Source: Actinoplanes sp. TBRC 11911
GTDB lineage: Bacteria; Actinomycetota; Actinomycetes; Mycobacteriales; Micromonosporaceae
Length of the DNA stretch: 64,000 bases
Assembly (NCBI RefSeq): GCF_012933445.1
Contig: NZ_JABBNC010000007.1
Span: 124,001 to 188,000 of the forward strand
Direction: 5' to 3'
A program made the translations under genes and the position numbers. The notes below the pieces were generated by a model. The model was not told where the DNA came from and did no database searches. It saw only the letters and a list, made by a program, of their open reading frames with translations. The stretch's first letter is position 1, and each line of letters begins with the position of its first letter. Positions 54,855 through 63,578 of this stretch are shown here, piece by piece.

Positions 54855-55906
54855 CACGAATGCTCGAGCAGCGTCGCGTAGAGGGTGAGCCCCGGTCCGA
54901 AGGCCAGCACCAGGATGCGATTCGGCGGTGACGGGCGGCGGCGAAGTGCATCGACGATCAGCAAGACCGTGGCCGAGGAGCAGTTCCCGTACGCCGCGAG
55001 CACGTCCCGTGACGCGGAAACCGCCGCGTCGTCGAGTTCGAGCCGCTCCTGCACCACATCGACGATCTTCGGCCCGCCGGGGTGCACGGCCCAGCCGTCC
55101 ACGTCACCGATCGTGAGGCCGTGCCGGGCCAGCAGGTCGTCGACCAGCGGCCGGACGTGCACCGACAACACCGCGGGCACGCGCGGCGACAGGCCCATCC
55201 GGAAGCCCTGATCGGTGACGTCCCACGTCATGTAGTCGGCCTTCGTCGCGTCGGTCACCGCCGCCACCTCGCGTACGGCGTGCCCGGGAGCGTCGCCGGG
55301 GGTGACCACGACGGCGGTGGCCGCGTCCGCGAAGAGCGCGTGGGAGACGATCTGCTGGAAATCCGCCCGGATGCCGGGCGGCTGCAGATGCAGGGTGGGC
55401 AGCTCGGCGCAGAGCAGCAGCGCGGGCCGTCCACGGGCCACGACGTAGTCGGACACCGTGCCCAGTCCGGGCAGCGCCGCGTAGCAGCCCATGTGCCCCA
55501 CGAACAGCCGTTGCACGGACGCCGACATGCCCAGGTCGCGGGCGAGCAGGATGTCCAGGCCGGGGGTCGCGTAGCCGGTACAGGAACAGACCGCGAACAG
55601 GCCGATGTCGCCGGCCTTGACGCCCGCGTCGGTCAGCGCCCGCTCGACCGCCTCCTTACCGAGCGGCACCGCCTCCGCCTGGTAGCGCAGCATGCGGCGT
55701 TCGGTGGACCAGTCGGACACGTCCTCGATGAGGGGGCTGACGACGGATTGCCGGGTGATCACCCCGGAGTGCTCGAAGATCCGCTTGGCGAGCGCCCGCC
55801 GCTCGCTCGGGAAGCGGTCGGCGAAGAAGCCGTTCCACAGATCTTCCTGGGTCGCCGATGGTGGCAGTGCGATTCCTAGACCGCTGATGGTGGCGTTGCC
55901 GCTCAC
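54854..55906 (-). CDS. Type III polyketide synthase (chalcone/stilbene synthase family)
   Basis: 350 residues. The catalytic triad is visible: Cys in GHMGCYAALPGL (about 137), His in GWAVHPGGPKIV (about 271) and Asn in YGNCSSATVLL (about 304). It condenses malonyl-CoA onto a starter CoA ester without an ACP, giving resorcinols, pyrones or naphthols; the product cannot be predicted from these motifs. GTG 55906 has GGGAGGA upstream. It is followed by a membrane protein and preceded by a flavoprotein and methyltransferase, with a prenyltransferase divergent. Confidence 0.93.
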   Translation of the reverse strand: MSGNATISGLGIALPPSATQEDLWNGFFADRFPSERRALAKRIFEHSGVITRQSVVSPLIEDVSDWSTERRMLRYQAEAVPLGKEAVERALTDAGVKAGDIGLFAVCSCTGYATPGLDILLARDLGMSASVQRLFVGHMGCYAALPGLGTVSDYVVARGRPALLLCAELPTLHLQPPGIRADFQQIVSHALFADAATAVVVTPGDAPGHAVREVAAVTDATKADYMTWDVTDQGFRMGLSPRVPAVLSVHVRPLVDDLLARHGLTIGDVDGWAVHPGGPKIVDVVQERLELDDAAVSASRDVLAAYGNCSSATVLLIVDALRRRPSPPNRILVLAFGPGLTLYATLLEHS

Positions 55907-55944
55907 TCAATTCCTCCCATTTCCCCGCCGATGTCGTGCGTTGC

Positions 55945-57099
55945 TCACCAGCGGGGCGCCGAACCCTCCGAGTCCGGATCGCCGCCGAGCGCGTCGACGC
56001 CGAGCCAGTCGGCACAGACGTCGCTGGTGGCCGGTTGCAGGGAACCGGCCCGCGCATCGCGATAAAGCCGTTCGAGTGGGTGGCCGCGGCGCATCGCCGA
56101 GGTGCCGGCCGCTTCCAGCATCGAGGCCGCGACCTCCGCCGCGGTCGTGCCGGCGAGCAGCTTGGCCCGCCACACCCAGCGATTCGTCTCCGGGTCGCCG
56201 GGCGCCTCGTCTACCCGCCTCGCGGCCTCCAAAACCGCGAGTTTGGCGGCGGCGACCGCGGCGTCGGCCCGGCCGATCCGGGAGCGGATGGCCGGCAGAT
56301 GGGCGAGCTTGCGGTTGTTGACGTGCTCGATCGCCGCGTCCACGGCCGCCCGGGCCACGCCCACGTACACCGCCGCGTAGCTGGCCACCATCCACTGCGG
56401 GGCCAGCTGGGCGACGACCAGGGCCAGGCCCTCCACGCCGCCGAGCAGGGCGCCGGCCGGGACGGTGACGTCGACGTGCACGTCGTGCGAGCCGGTCGCG
56501 CGCATGCCGAGCGCGTCCCAGGTCTCCTCGACGCGTACGCCCTCGCCGGCCGGCACCAGGAACTGGGAGACCTGCGACTGGTCGGTGATGCTGCGGGCGG
56601 CCACGAGGTATGCGGTCGCGTGCCCGGCGCCGGAGCAGAACGTCTTCGAGCCCTTGATCCGGTAGCCGCCGTCGATCGGCTCGTACGACGTGGTGAGCTG
56701 CGACAGCCGCGAACCGGCGCCGCGCTCGCTCATCGCCACCGCGTACCAGCTGCCCGAGGCGGCCGCCCGGAGGTAGTCGTCGCGCGCCTGCATCGCGGCC
56801 GGCGGCAGGCCCAGCGCGTCCGCCAGCTCGTCGGTCACGCCGGCCAGCGCGCCGGTGACCGAGGCGTGCATGTTGAAGACCAGCGCGGTCGCGCCGTTGC
56901 CCCGGGCCAGCTCGTAGGCGACCTCGGCGTACTGGGCGAAGCCGGCCCCGGCGCCGCCCAGCTTGGCCGGCGCCATCAGGCCGAAGAAGCCGGACTCCCG
57001 CAGGTCGTCGAAGTCGTCGGCGGGGAAGGCGCCGTCCCGGTCGTAGCCTGCCGCGCGGGCCGCGAACCTCGGGGCCAGCCGTCGCGCCTCGTCGATCAT
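55945..57099 (-). CDS. Acyl-CoA dehydrogenase-family flavoprotein
   Basis: 384 residues with the ACAD fold: helical N-terminus (FPADDFDDLRESGFFGLMAPAKLGGAG), a beta domain with YAVAMSERGAGSRLSQL and KGSKTFCSGAGHATAYLVAA, and a C-terminal four-helix bundle. It could be a dehydrogenase or a flavin-dependent hydroxylase of the DszC/HpaB-like kind, which share this fold. In a type III PKS cluster it would tailor the polyketide or supply a starter unit (inference). ATG 57099 overlaps the methyltransferase stop by four bases. Confidence 0.85.
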   Translation of the reverse strand: MIDEARRLAPRFAARAAGYDRDGAFPADDFDDLRESGFFGLMAPAKLGGAGAGFAQYAEVAYELARGNGATALVFNMHASVTGALAGVTDELADALGLPPAAMQARDDYLRAAASGSWYAVAMSERGAGSRLSQLTTSYEPIDGGYRIKGSKTFCSGAGHATAYLVAARSITDQSQVSQFLVPAGEGVRVEETWDALGMRATGSHDVHVDVTVPAGALLGGVEGLALVVAQLAPQWMVASYAAVYVGVARAAVDAAIEHVNNRKLAHLPAIRSRIGRADAAVAAAKLAVLEAARRVDEAPGDPETNRWVWRAKLLAGTTAAEVAASMLEAAGTSAMRRGHPLERLYRDARAGSLQPATSDVCADWLGVDALGGDPDSEGSAPRW

Positions 57100-57821
57100 G
57101 CGGTCTCCTCTTCTTTACGACCCCGGCCCTGGTAGAGGACGGCGGTGGAGCGGGTGGGCAGGATCCGGCCGAGCGGCCGGCCGTTGGGCTGGTGGTGCAG
57201 CAGCAGCCAGCGGAGCAGGCCGGGGGCGCTGGGACGGGCGCCACGGACCTCCAGGCGTACGCCATGACGGGCGAACTCGGCGGTGAGCCGGCGCGGATCG
57301 ACGAACAGCGCGCCGTCGTGCAGGCCCTTCGGTGCGACGCCGATCGCCTCGCCCGCGGTGATCGTCACAAAGCGGCTGAGCACGGTGTCGTTCAGCGTGT
57401 CGAGCACCACAAGACCTCCCGGCTTCAGCACCCGGGTGATCTCCGCCACCGTGGCCGGTAAGTCGGTCACGTGCTCGAGGATCTCCCCGGCGGCGACCAC
57501 GTCGGCACTCGCCGAGGCCAGCGGTAACGCGGTCACATCACCCCGAATCACGCGTACGCCGCGGGCCGCCGCCAGGTTCAAGCCGGATTGCCGCAGATCG
57601 ACCCCGACATGCACATATCCCTTGCCGGCCACGTGCGGGGCGAGGAGGCCGGCGCCGGCACCCGCGTCCAGCAGGATCGCGCCCGGCCGACTCGCCGGCG
57701 GGATCAGCCGCGCGCGGGCCTCGGCGAGCCAGTGCAGCAGCTCGAAGACACCGCCCGGTCGCCACCACTGATCCGCGAGGTCGTCGTACTGGCGCGGATC
57801 GTTGCGCGATAGCGACGGCAT
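57096..57821 (-). CDS. SAM-dependent methyltransferase (UbiG/UbiE-like, class I)
   Basis: 241 residues. Motif I LDAGAGAGLLAP (about 53), the acidic GVDLRQSG (about 74), motif II GDVTALPLASASADVV (about 95) and VLKPGGLVVLDTLN (about 133). It is related to 3-demethylubiquinone O-methyltransferases. It probably methylates the type III PKS product. ATG 57821 is preferred to the TTG at 57842. It starts the minus-strand operon; 47 bp separate it from the divergent ubiA-type gene. Confidence 0.88.
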   Translation of the reverse strand: MPSLSRNDPRQYDDLADQWWRPGGVFELLHWLAEARARLIPPASRPGAILLDAGAGAGLLAPHVAGKGYVHVGVDLRQSGLNLAAARGVRVIRGDVTALPLASASADVVAAGEILEHVTDLPATVAEITRVLKPGGLVVLDTLNDTVLSRFVTITAGEAIGVAPKGLHDGALFVDPRRLTAEFARHGVRLEVRGARPSAPGLLRWLLLHHQPNGRPLGRILPTRSTAVLYQGRGRKEEETA

Positions 57822-57868
57822 GTGATCGAGCCTGGCACGCAACGCTCACAAGCACCACACTGCAAATC

Positions 57869-58696
57869 ATGTCCCGCGCGCTGGCGTTGCTCAGATCGTC
57901 ACATCCGGAGCCCGGTGGCGCGGTCACCATCGCGATGACCCTGCTCGGCATCGGTGTGGGTCATCGCGGCTGGTCGATCCTCGGGATCTTCCTCGCGGTG
58001 GGTGCCACCCAGCTCTCGGTCGGCTGGGTCAACGACTGGCTGGACGCGGAACGGGACCGGCGGGCCGGCCGGCGGGACAAACCTGTCGCGGAGGGGGCGG
58101 TGTCCCGGCGTACGGTCGGAATCGCCGGACTGATCGCCAGCCTCGCCGTGCCGGTCCTCGGTCTTCCGTTCGGCCTCTGGCCGACCGTGCTGATCACCAT
58201 TGCCGGCATCTTCGCGCTGCTCTACGACTGGCCGCTGAAGTCGACGCCGCTCTCGATCGTGCCGTACCTGGTGACCTTCGGGCTGTTGCCGGCCTTCGTG
58301 GTGGTGTCGCTGCCCGGGCATCCGGCACCGCCGGCCTGGCTGGTCGCGGCGGGCGCGCTGCTGGGCGGCGGGGCGCACTTCGCGAACGTGCTGCCCGACC
58401 TCGACGACGACGCGGCGACCGGGGTGCGCGGGCTGCCGCACATGCTCGGCGCCACCGGTTCCTCGATCGCCGCCGCGCTGCTGCTGCTCGCCGCGACGCT
58501 CACGCTGGTCTTCGGACCCCCCGGGCGGCCGTCGGCGGCGGCCTGGGCGGCCGCTGCGGCCTCCGTGGTGATCCTGCCGCTCGGGTGGTACGCCGCGCGG
58601 CGGTCCCGTGGGCGGCGAGTCGCCATGTTCCGGGCCGTCATCATCGTCGCCCTGATCGACGTGGTGCTCCTCATCACCAGCGGACGCGTGGTGTGA
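57869..58696 (+). CDS. UbiA-family prenyltransferase
   Basis: 275 residues with about eight membrane helices and both Asp-rich motifs: NDWLDAERD (about 51-59) and DLDDDAATGVRGLP (about 177-190), which bind the Mg-diphosphate of a prenyl donor. It transfers a prenyl chain to an aromatic acceptor in the membrane. Divergence from the methyltransferase-ACAD-type III PKS genes suggests the acceptor is the polyketide. It could instead serve menaquinone or heme pathways, but those relatives normally sit elsewhere. Confidence 0.88.
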   Translation: MSRALALLRSSHPEPGGAVTIAMTLLGIGVGHRGWSILGIFLAVGATQLSVGWVNDWLDAERDRRAGRRDKPVAEGAVSRRTVGIAGLIASLAVPVLGLPFGLWPTVLITIAGIFALLYDWPLKSTPLSIVPYLVTFGLLPAFVVVSLPGHPAPPAWLVAAGALLGGGAHFANVLPDLDDDAATGVRGLPHMLGATGSSIAAALLLLAATLTLVFGPPGRPSAAAWAAAAASVVILPLGWYAARRSRGRRVAMFRAVIIVALIDVVLLITSGRVV

Positions 58697-58778
58697 ATGG
58701 GGAGGTCGCCGCACGAGCCGGATCGCGGACCTCTAGGCTGAGCCTTACGCCTTTGGTGTCACTTCTTGGAGGATCGTG

Positions 58779-59447
58779 ATGCGCTCGCTGGGAACCCGCC
58801 GCGTCGCAATGGCCGCGGGTGTCGCCACCGTCGCCGTGATCGGGCTGGCCGGCTGCTCGGCAGGACAGGTCGCCGAGACCGCCATCCTGCAGCCGGCGGT
58901 CTCCGGGGTGAACACCACAAGCCCCGACGGTAGCCTGCTGATTCGCAACCTTCAGGTGGTCTACAACAACACCGACGGTTACAAGGCCGGCGACACGGCA
59001 CCGATCGAGGTGTCGCTGTTCAACCAGACCGAGTCGACGATCACCGTGCTGATCAGCAGCACGCCCCAGCAGGGTGCGGGCGAGAGCGTGGTGAGCGCGC
59101 AGCAGATCGGCGTGAGCGGCGGTGCCGCGCCCTCGGCCGCCGCTTCCGAGCCGTCGCCGTCCGCCTCGGAGCCCTCGCCGTCCGAGTCCGCGGCCGCGCC
59201 GGAGCTGGCGCCGGCCCGCTTCACCATCGAGCCGCACAGCGCCGAGAGCTTCATGCCGGGCGACCCGCAGGAACTGCGGGCGGTCGGCCTCAGCGGTGAC
59301 CTCGCCAACGGCTCCGCGCTCGCGTTGACCGTCGAGTCCAGCGCGACCAGCCAGCCGCTGCAGCTGCTCGCCCCGGTCGCGATCCCGCTGTCGCCGGCGC
59401 CGCGCGCCTCGGGTGCCGCGGACGAAAGCGAAGAGGGCGGCAACTAA
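58779..59447 (+). CDS. Putative lipoprotein, LpqE-like
   Basis: 222 residues. Signal peptide ending in lipobox VIGLAGC (Cys 25), then a beta-rich domain (about 30-115; DGSLLIRNLQVVYNNTDGYKAGDTAPIEVSLFNQT) like a DUF461/copper-chaperone fold, a Ser/Pro/Glu linker (about 115-145) and a second strand-rich part. In mycobacteria the gene next to radA on this side is lpqE, so position and type agree. ATG 58779 has GGAGGA 5 nt upstream. Function unknown. Confidence 0.78.
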   Translation: MRSLGTRRVAMAAGVATVAVIGLAGCSAGQVAETAILQPAVSGVNTTSPDGSLLIRNLQVVYNNTDGYKAGDTAPIEVSLFNQTESTITVLISSTPQQGAGESVVSAQQIGVSGGAAPSAAASEPSPSASEPSPSESAAAPELAPARFTIEPHSAESFMPGDPQELRAVGLSGDLANGSALALTVESSATSQPLQLLAPVAIPLSPAPRASGAADESEEGGN

Positions 59448-59471
59448 CGCGGAAATGTCGTACGGCCCGGC

Positions 59472-59477
59472 TAACTT
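59472..59477 (+). promoter_or_regulatory. TAACTT -10 element of radA
   Basis: TAACTT ends 6 nt before GTG 59484, with no separate ribosome site: probable leaderless mRNA. Confidence 0.45.
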
Positions 59478-59483
59478 GTCGGG

Positions 59484-60905
59484 GTGACGACGTCCCGCAC
59501 GGCCGCCAAGGCCGCCCGACCCACCTACATCTGCGACGCCTGCGGGCACCAGCCGCCGAAATGGCTCGGCCGCTGCCCGGAGTGCGGCGAGTGGGGCTCG
59601 GTCATCGAGTCCACGGTGTCGACCCCGCTGGGGGCCGGCCGGGTGGTCAGCTCACGCATGCCGGCCGAGCCGGCCCGCCCGATCGCCACGATCAGCGCCG
59701 CGCCGGCCAAGGCGGTGCCGACGAACGTCGGCGAGCTCGACCGCGTGCTGGGCGGCGGATTGGTGCCCGGCGCGGTGGTGCTGCTCGCCGGTGAGCCGGG
59801 TGTGGGCAAGTCCACACTGCTACTCGACGTGGCCCAGCAGTGGGCGGCCGGTGCCGGCTCACCGTCCCTCGTGGTCAGTGGCGAGGAATCGGTGAGTCAG
59901 GTGCGGTTGCGCGCGGAGCGACTGGGCGCGCTGCACGACCGGCTCTATCTGGCGTCGGAAAGCGATCTGGGTGCCGTTCTCGGTCATCTCGACGCGGTCA
60001 AGCCGGGCCTGCTCGTGCTCGACTCGGTGCAGACCATCTCGGCGCCGGGCACCGAGGGCGTGCCAGGCGGCGTGACGCAGGTGCGGGCGGTCACCGCGGC
60101 GCTGGTCGGCGTGGCGAAGGAGCGGGGCATCGCCACGGTCCTGGTGGGTCACGTGACCAAGGACGGGCAGGTCGCCGGCCCCCGCGTGCTCGAACATCTG
60201 GTCGACGTGGTGCTGCACTTCGAGGGCGACAAGCACTCGTCGCTGCGGCTGGTGCGCGGGGTGAAGAACCGGTATGGAGCGGCCGACGAGGTGGGGTGCT
60301 TCGAGATGCACGAGGGGGGTATCGCGAGCCTGCCCGACCCGTCCGGGCTGTTCCTGACGCGATATTCGGAGCCCGTGCCGGGCACGTGTGTCACGGTCGC
60401 GATGGAGGGGCGGCGCGCTCTGGTCACCGAGGTGCAGGCGCTGATCGGGGCCGAGGTGCAGGGCTCGCCGAGGCGTACGGTGTCCGGGCTCGACAGCGCC
60501 CGCCTGGCGATGGTGCTGGCCGTGCTGGAACGCCGCACCAAGCAGCTGAAGCTCTACAACCGCGAGGTCTTCGCGGCCACGGTCGGCGGCATCCGGCTGA
60601 CCGAGCCGTCCGCCGACCTGGCGATGGCGCTGGCGGTTGCGTCCGGCGGTCTCGATCTCGCGATGGCACCGCATCTGGTGGCGATCGGCGAGGTCGGTCT
60701 CACCGGCGAGATCCGGCGGGTCGGCGCGGTGGGCCGGCGGCTCGCGGAGGCGGCGCGGCTCGGGTTCCGGGTGGCGCTGGTGCCACCCGGCTGCGCACCG
60801 GACAGTTCGTCGGGCCTGAAGGGGATGCAGGTGACCGAGGTCAGTGACCTGCGCGCGGCGCTGCAGTCGGCGGCGCGGGCTTCGGCACAGAGTAACGCAG
60901 AGTGA
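59484..60905 (+). CDS. radA: DNA repair ATPase RadA
   Basis: 473 residues. N-terminal zinc finger YICDACGHQ...CPECGEWG, RecA-like core with Walker A AGEPGVGKSTLLLDV (about 103), the RadA-specific KNRYG motif (about 262), and a C-terminal Lon-protease-like domain (about 300-455) without its catalytic Ser. It branch-migrates recombination intermediates. In many Gram-positive bacteria radA and disA are neighbours, as here, and RadA can inhibit DisA. Confidence 0.97.
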   Translation: MTTSRTAAKAARPTYICDACGHQPPKWLGRCPECGEWGSVIESTVSTPLGAGRVVSSRMPAEPARPIATISAAPAKAVPTNVGELDRVLGGGLVPGAVVLLAGEPGVGKSTLLLDVAQQWAAGAGSPSLVVSGEESVSQVRLRAERLGALHDRLYLASESDLGAVLGHLDAVKPGLLVLDSVQTISAPGTEGVPGGVTQVRAVTAALVGVAKERGIATVLVGHVTKDGQVAGPRVLEHLVDVVLHFEGDKHSSLRLVRGVKNRYGAADEVGCFEMHEGGIASLPDPSGLFLTRYSEPVPGTCVTVAMEGRRALVTEVQALIGAEVQGSPRRTVSGLDSARLAMVLAVLERRTKQLKLYNREVFAATVGGIRLTEPSADLAMALAVASGGLDLAMAPHLVAIGEVGLTGEIRRVGAVGRRLAEAARLGFRVALVPPGCAPDSSSGLKGMQVTEVSDLRAALQSAARASAQSNAE

Positions 60906-60966
60906 CTTTGCATGACGCTACGGAGCTTTCCTTGAACCGCGGGTCGTTGCCGTGGCTGACAGTTCG

Positions 60967-60972
60967 TAGAAT
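60967..60972 (+). promoter_or_regulatory. TAGAAT -10 element of disA
   Basis: TAGAAT ends 6 nt before GTG 60979, which suggests a leaderless disA mRNA separate from radA read-through. Confidence 0.45.
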
Positions 60973-60978
60973 GCAAAG

Positions 60979-62181
60979 GTGCCGCTCGACCGCGATGGAT
61001 CCAAGCCTGCCTCGACCCCGGCGCCGAAACCCGGTGTCAACGGTGCGGCGCGACCGACCACTCCGACGAGCCCCGGCCTTACCGGCGGCGGTCCCGGCCT
61101 CACCGGGGGCGGCGTGAGCGGCGATCCGCTGCGCGCCAATCTCGCGCTGATGGCGCCCGGCACCGCCCTGCGCGACGGCCTGGAGCGCATCCTGCGCGGC
61201 CGCACGGGCGCGTTGATCGTGCTGGGCTATGACTCGGTGGTCGAGAGCATCTGCACCGGCGGCTTCCCGCTCGATGTCGAGTTCTCCGCCACGCGCCTGC
61301 GCGAGCTGTGCAAGATGGACGGTGCGGTCGTGCTCTCCAGCGACGGCACCCGGATCGTGCGCGCGGCGGTGCACCTGATGCCCGACCCGTCCATCCCGTC
61401 CGAGGAGTCCGGCACCCGGCACCGCACCGCCGAGCGGGTGGCCAAGCAGTCCGGCTTCCCGGTGATCTCGGTGAGCCAGTCGATGCGCATCATCGGGCTG
61501 TATGTGAACGGTCAGCGCCACGTCCTGGACGACTCGGCCGCGATCCTTTCCCGGGCCAATCAGGCGCTGGCCACGCTGGAGCGCTACAAGCTGCGGCTGG
61601 ACGAGGTGTCCGGCACCCTGTCCGCGCTGGAGATCGAAGATCTGGTGACCGTGCGCGACGCGGTCGCCGTGGTGCAGCGCCTCGAGATGGTGCGCCGGAT
61701 CGCCGACGAGATCTCCGGGTACGTGGTGGAGCTCGGCACCGACGGCCGCCTGCTGGCCCTGCAGCTCGACGAGCTGATGGCCGGCGTCGACGCGGACCGC
61801 ACGCTGGTGATCCGCGACTACCTGCCGACCAGCCGCCGGGCGCGCACGCTGGACGAGGGTCTGGTCGAGCTCGACCTGCTCAGCGCCACCGAGATGATCG
61901 ACCTGGTCGCGGTGGCGAAGGCGATCGGATATCAGGGCGTCTCGGACGCACTGGACGCGGCCGTGTCGCCGCGCGGGTTCCGGTTGCTGGCCAAGGTGCC
62001 GCGCCTGCCCACGCCGGTCGTGGACCGTCTGGTCGACCACTTCGGCAGCCTCCAGCGGTTGCTGGGCGCGACCGTGGAGGATCTGCAGGCGGTGGACGGC
62101 GTCGGCGATGCGCGGGCCCGAGGCGTACGGGAAGGGCTGTCGCGCCTTGCCGAGGCGTCGATCCTCGAGCGGTACGTCTAG
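60979..62181 (+). CDS. disA: DNA integrity scanning diadenylate cyclase DisA
   Basis: 400 residues, against about 357 usually. The first 45 are a Gly/Pro/Thr-rich tail with PGLTGGG twice. The DAC domain has [11 protein letters not shown] (DGA motif near 113) and [10 protein letters not shown] (RHR motif near 146); a helical linker and C-terminal HhH DNA-binding domain ([22 protein letters not shown]) follow. It makes the second messenger c-di-AMP from two ATP and is stalled by branched DNA. It is in the conserved radA-disA pair. Confidence 0.97.
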   Translation: MPLDRDGSKPASTPAPKPGVNGAARPTTPTSPGLTGGGPGLTGGGVSGDPLRANLALMAPGTALRDGLERILRGRTGALIVLGYDSVVESICTGGFPLDVEFSATRLRELCKMDGAVVLSSDGTRIVRAAVHLMPDPSIPSEESGTRHRTAERVAKQSGFPVISVSQSMRIIGLYVNGQRHVLDDSAAILSRANQALATLERYKLRLDEVSGTLSALEIEDLVTVRDAVAVVQRLEMVRRIADEISGYVVELGTDGRLLALQLDELMAGVDADRTLVIRDYLPTSRRARTLDEGLVELDLLSATEMIDLVAVAKAIGYQGVSDALDAAVSPRGFRLLAKVPRLPTPVVDRLVDHFGSLQRLLGATVEDLQAVDGVGDARARGVREGLSRLAEASILERYV

Positions 62182-62199
62182 CCGACGCACCACTGAGGA

Positions 62200-62973
62200 C
62201 TATTGGATGGTCAGCGCGACCGGGTTGCTGATCAGGGTGCCGAGCCGGGCGTGCAGCTGGTATTGACCGGGCGGCGGCGTCGGGCCGGACGAGTTGCCGG
62301 CGCTGCAGTCGCTCGACTGGCGGCCGTTCCACGTGCGGTTGTAGGTGAGCGTTTCGCCCGAGTGGAGCTGGCGTACGTCGCTGCTCTTGTCCGGGTTGCA
62401 GGTGTCCGACGACCAGTACTTTCGGGCCCCCATGTCGATGTAGAGCTCCTGGGGGCCGGCGCCGACGTCGCGTGAACACGTACGGGCGCCCTTGTTCTTG
62501 ATCGTCAGGGTGATCGCGAGGGTGTCGCCGCGGGCGAGCGTGGCCTTCGCGGCCTTCGGCGTGAGCGCGATCTCCGAGTCGGCGCACGTGCTGCCGCTGG
62601 GCGCGCCCACGTTGGTGTCCTCGCCGCCGCTGCCGAGCGTGGGCAGCGTCGAACCGGAGTTACCGGTGTCGCTGCCGCTGCCGTCGCCGGGCTGCTGTGA
62701 CTGGATGTCACCGGGAGCGGGCAGCGAAGGCCCGCCACCGTTGCCCGTGTTGCCGAGGAACGACGGTGTCGGCTCGGGCGACTGCGGCTGCGACGCGGGT
62801 GCCGACGGGGCCTGCGACGTCGTCGAGCCGGCGCCCTTGCCCTGCTTCTTGTCGTCACCGCCGCCGGAGCACTGCACGAAGAGCACGATGATGACGAGCA
62901 CGAGCGCACCTAGTACGACCGCACGACGCCGCCAGTACACGGCGGAGGGAAGGGGACCAACCGTCGTTCGCAT
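62200..62973 (-). CDS. Membrane-anchored protein with secreted beta domain
   Basis: 257 residues. One helix (about 17-35, VVLGALVLVIIVLFVQC) is followed by a Ser/Pro/Gly-rich stalk (about 36-130) and a C-terminal beta-sandwich with four Cys (TCADSE, TCSRDV, DTCNPD, DCSAGN) likely to form two disulfides; it resembles DUF4232/immunoglobulin-like domains. Convergent with disA, 18 nt between stops. Its relatives next to disA are common in actinomycetes; function unknown. Confidence 0.7.
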   Translation of the reverse strand: MRTTVGPLPSAVYWRRRAVVLGALVLVIIVLFVQCSGGGDDKKQGKGAGSTTSQAPSAPASQPQSPEPTPSFLGNTGNGGGPSLPAPGDIQSQQPGDGSGSDTGNSGSTLPTLGSGGEDTNVGAPSGSTCADSEIALTPKAAKATLARGDTLAITLTIKNKGARTCSRDVGAGPQELYIDMGARKYWSSDTCNPDKSSDVRQLHSGETLTYNRTWNGRQSSDCSAGNSSGPTPPPGQYQLHARLGTLISNPVALTIQ

Positions 62974-63044
62974 GATGGGCTCACGGTAAACCCGCCGGGG
63001 TGCGGCAAGCGTCGCGACGCGCCGAGTACGCGACAGAGGCTCGC

Positions 63045-63578
63045 TTACAGATAGACCTTGCGCTGGTAGATCGCGTGCGCTCCGGCGACCCGATCGAGGA
63101 ATAGTTTTCCTTCACAGTGGTCGATCTCGTGCTGCAGCGCCCGCGCCTCGAACGCGTCGGTCGTGACGCTGACCGGTTCGCCGCTGCCGGGCAGCATCGC
63201 CTGGACCACGACGCGACCGGCCCGCTTGACGTCGCCGGTCAGGTCGGGCACCGACATGCAGCCCTCGCGGCCCGCCTTCCACCTCGACGCCTCGATGATC
63301 TTCGCGTTGCAGAGCACGACAGTGCCGTGCGTGGTGACCGTCTTCGGGTGCTGCCGCACGTCGACGGCGAAGACCTGGACACCGACACCGACCTGCGGGG
63401 CGGCCAGGCCGACGCAGCCCGGCGAGACACGCATCGTGGCCACGAGATCGGCGGCGAGGCGTACGACCTCGGGGTCGGTCGGATCGACCTCGTCGCCCAC
63501 CGTGCTGAGGACGCGGGCCGGCGCTGACACGACCTTACGCACCTGGCCCTCGGGGCCCGACCACGCCGGAGTCGTCAC
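63045..63578 (-). CDS. def: Peptide deformylase
   Basis: 177 residues. The three motifs are intact: GCVGLAAPQVG (about 54-64), EGCMSVP (about 105-111, metal Cys) and QHEIDHCEG (about 149-157, HExxH metal site). It removes the N-formyl group from new proteins using Fe or Zn. GTG 63578 overlaps the stop of the ACT-domain gene (GTGA). Confidence 0.95.
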   Translation of the reverse strand: MTTPAWSGPEGQVRKVVSAPARVLSTVGDEVDPTDPEVVRLAADLVATMRVSPGCVGLAAPQVGVGVQVFAVDVRQHPKTVTTHGTVVLCNAKIIEASRWKAGREGCMSVPDLTGDVKRAGRVVVQAMLPGSGEPVSVTTDAFEARALQHEIDHCEGKLFLDRVAGAHAIYQRKVYL

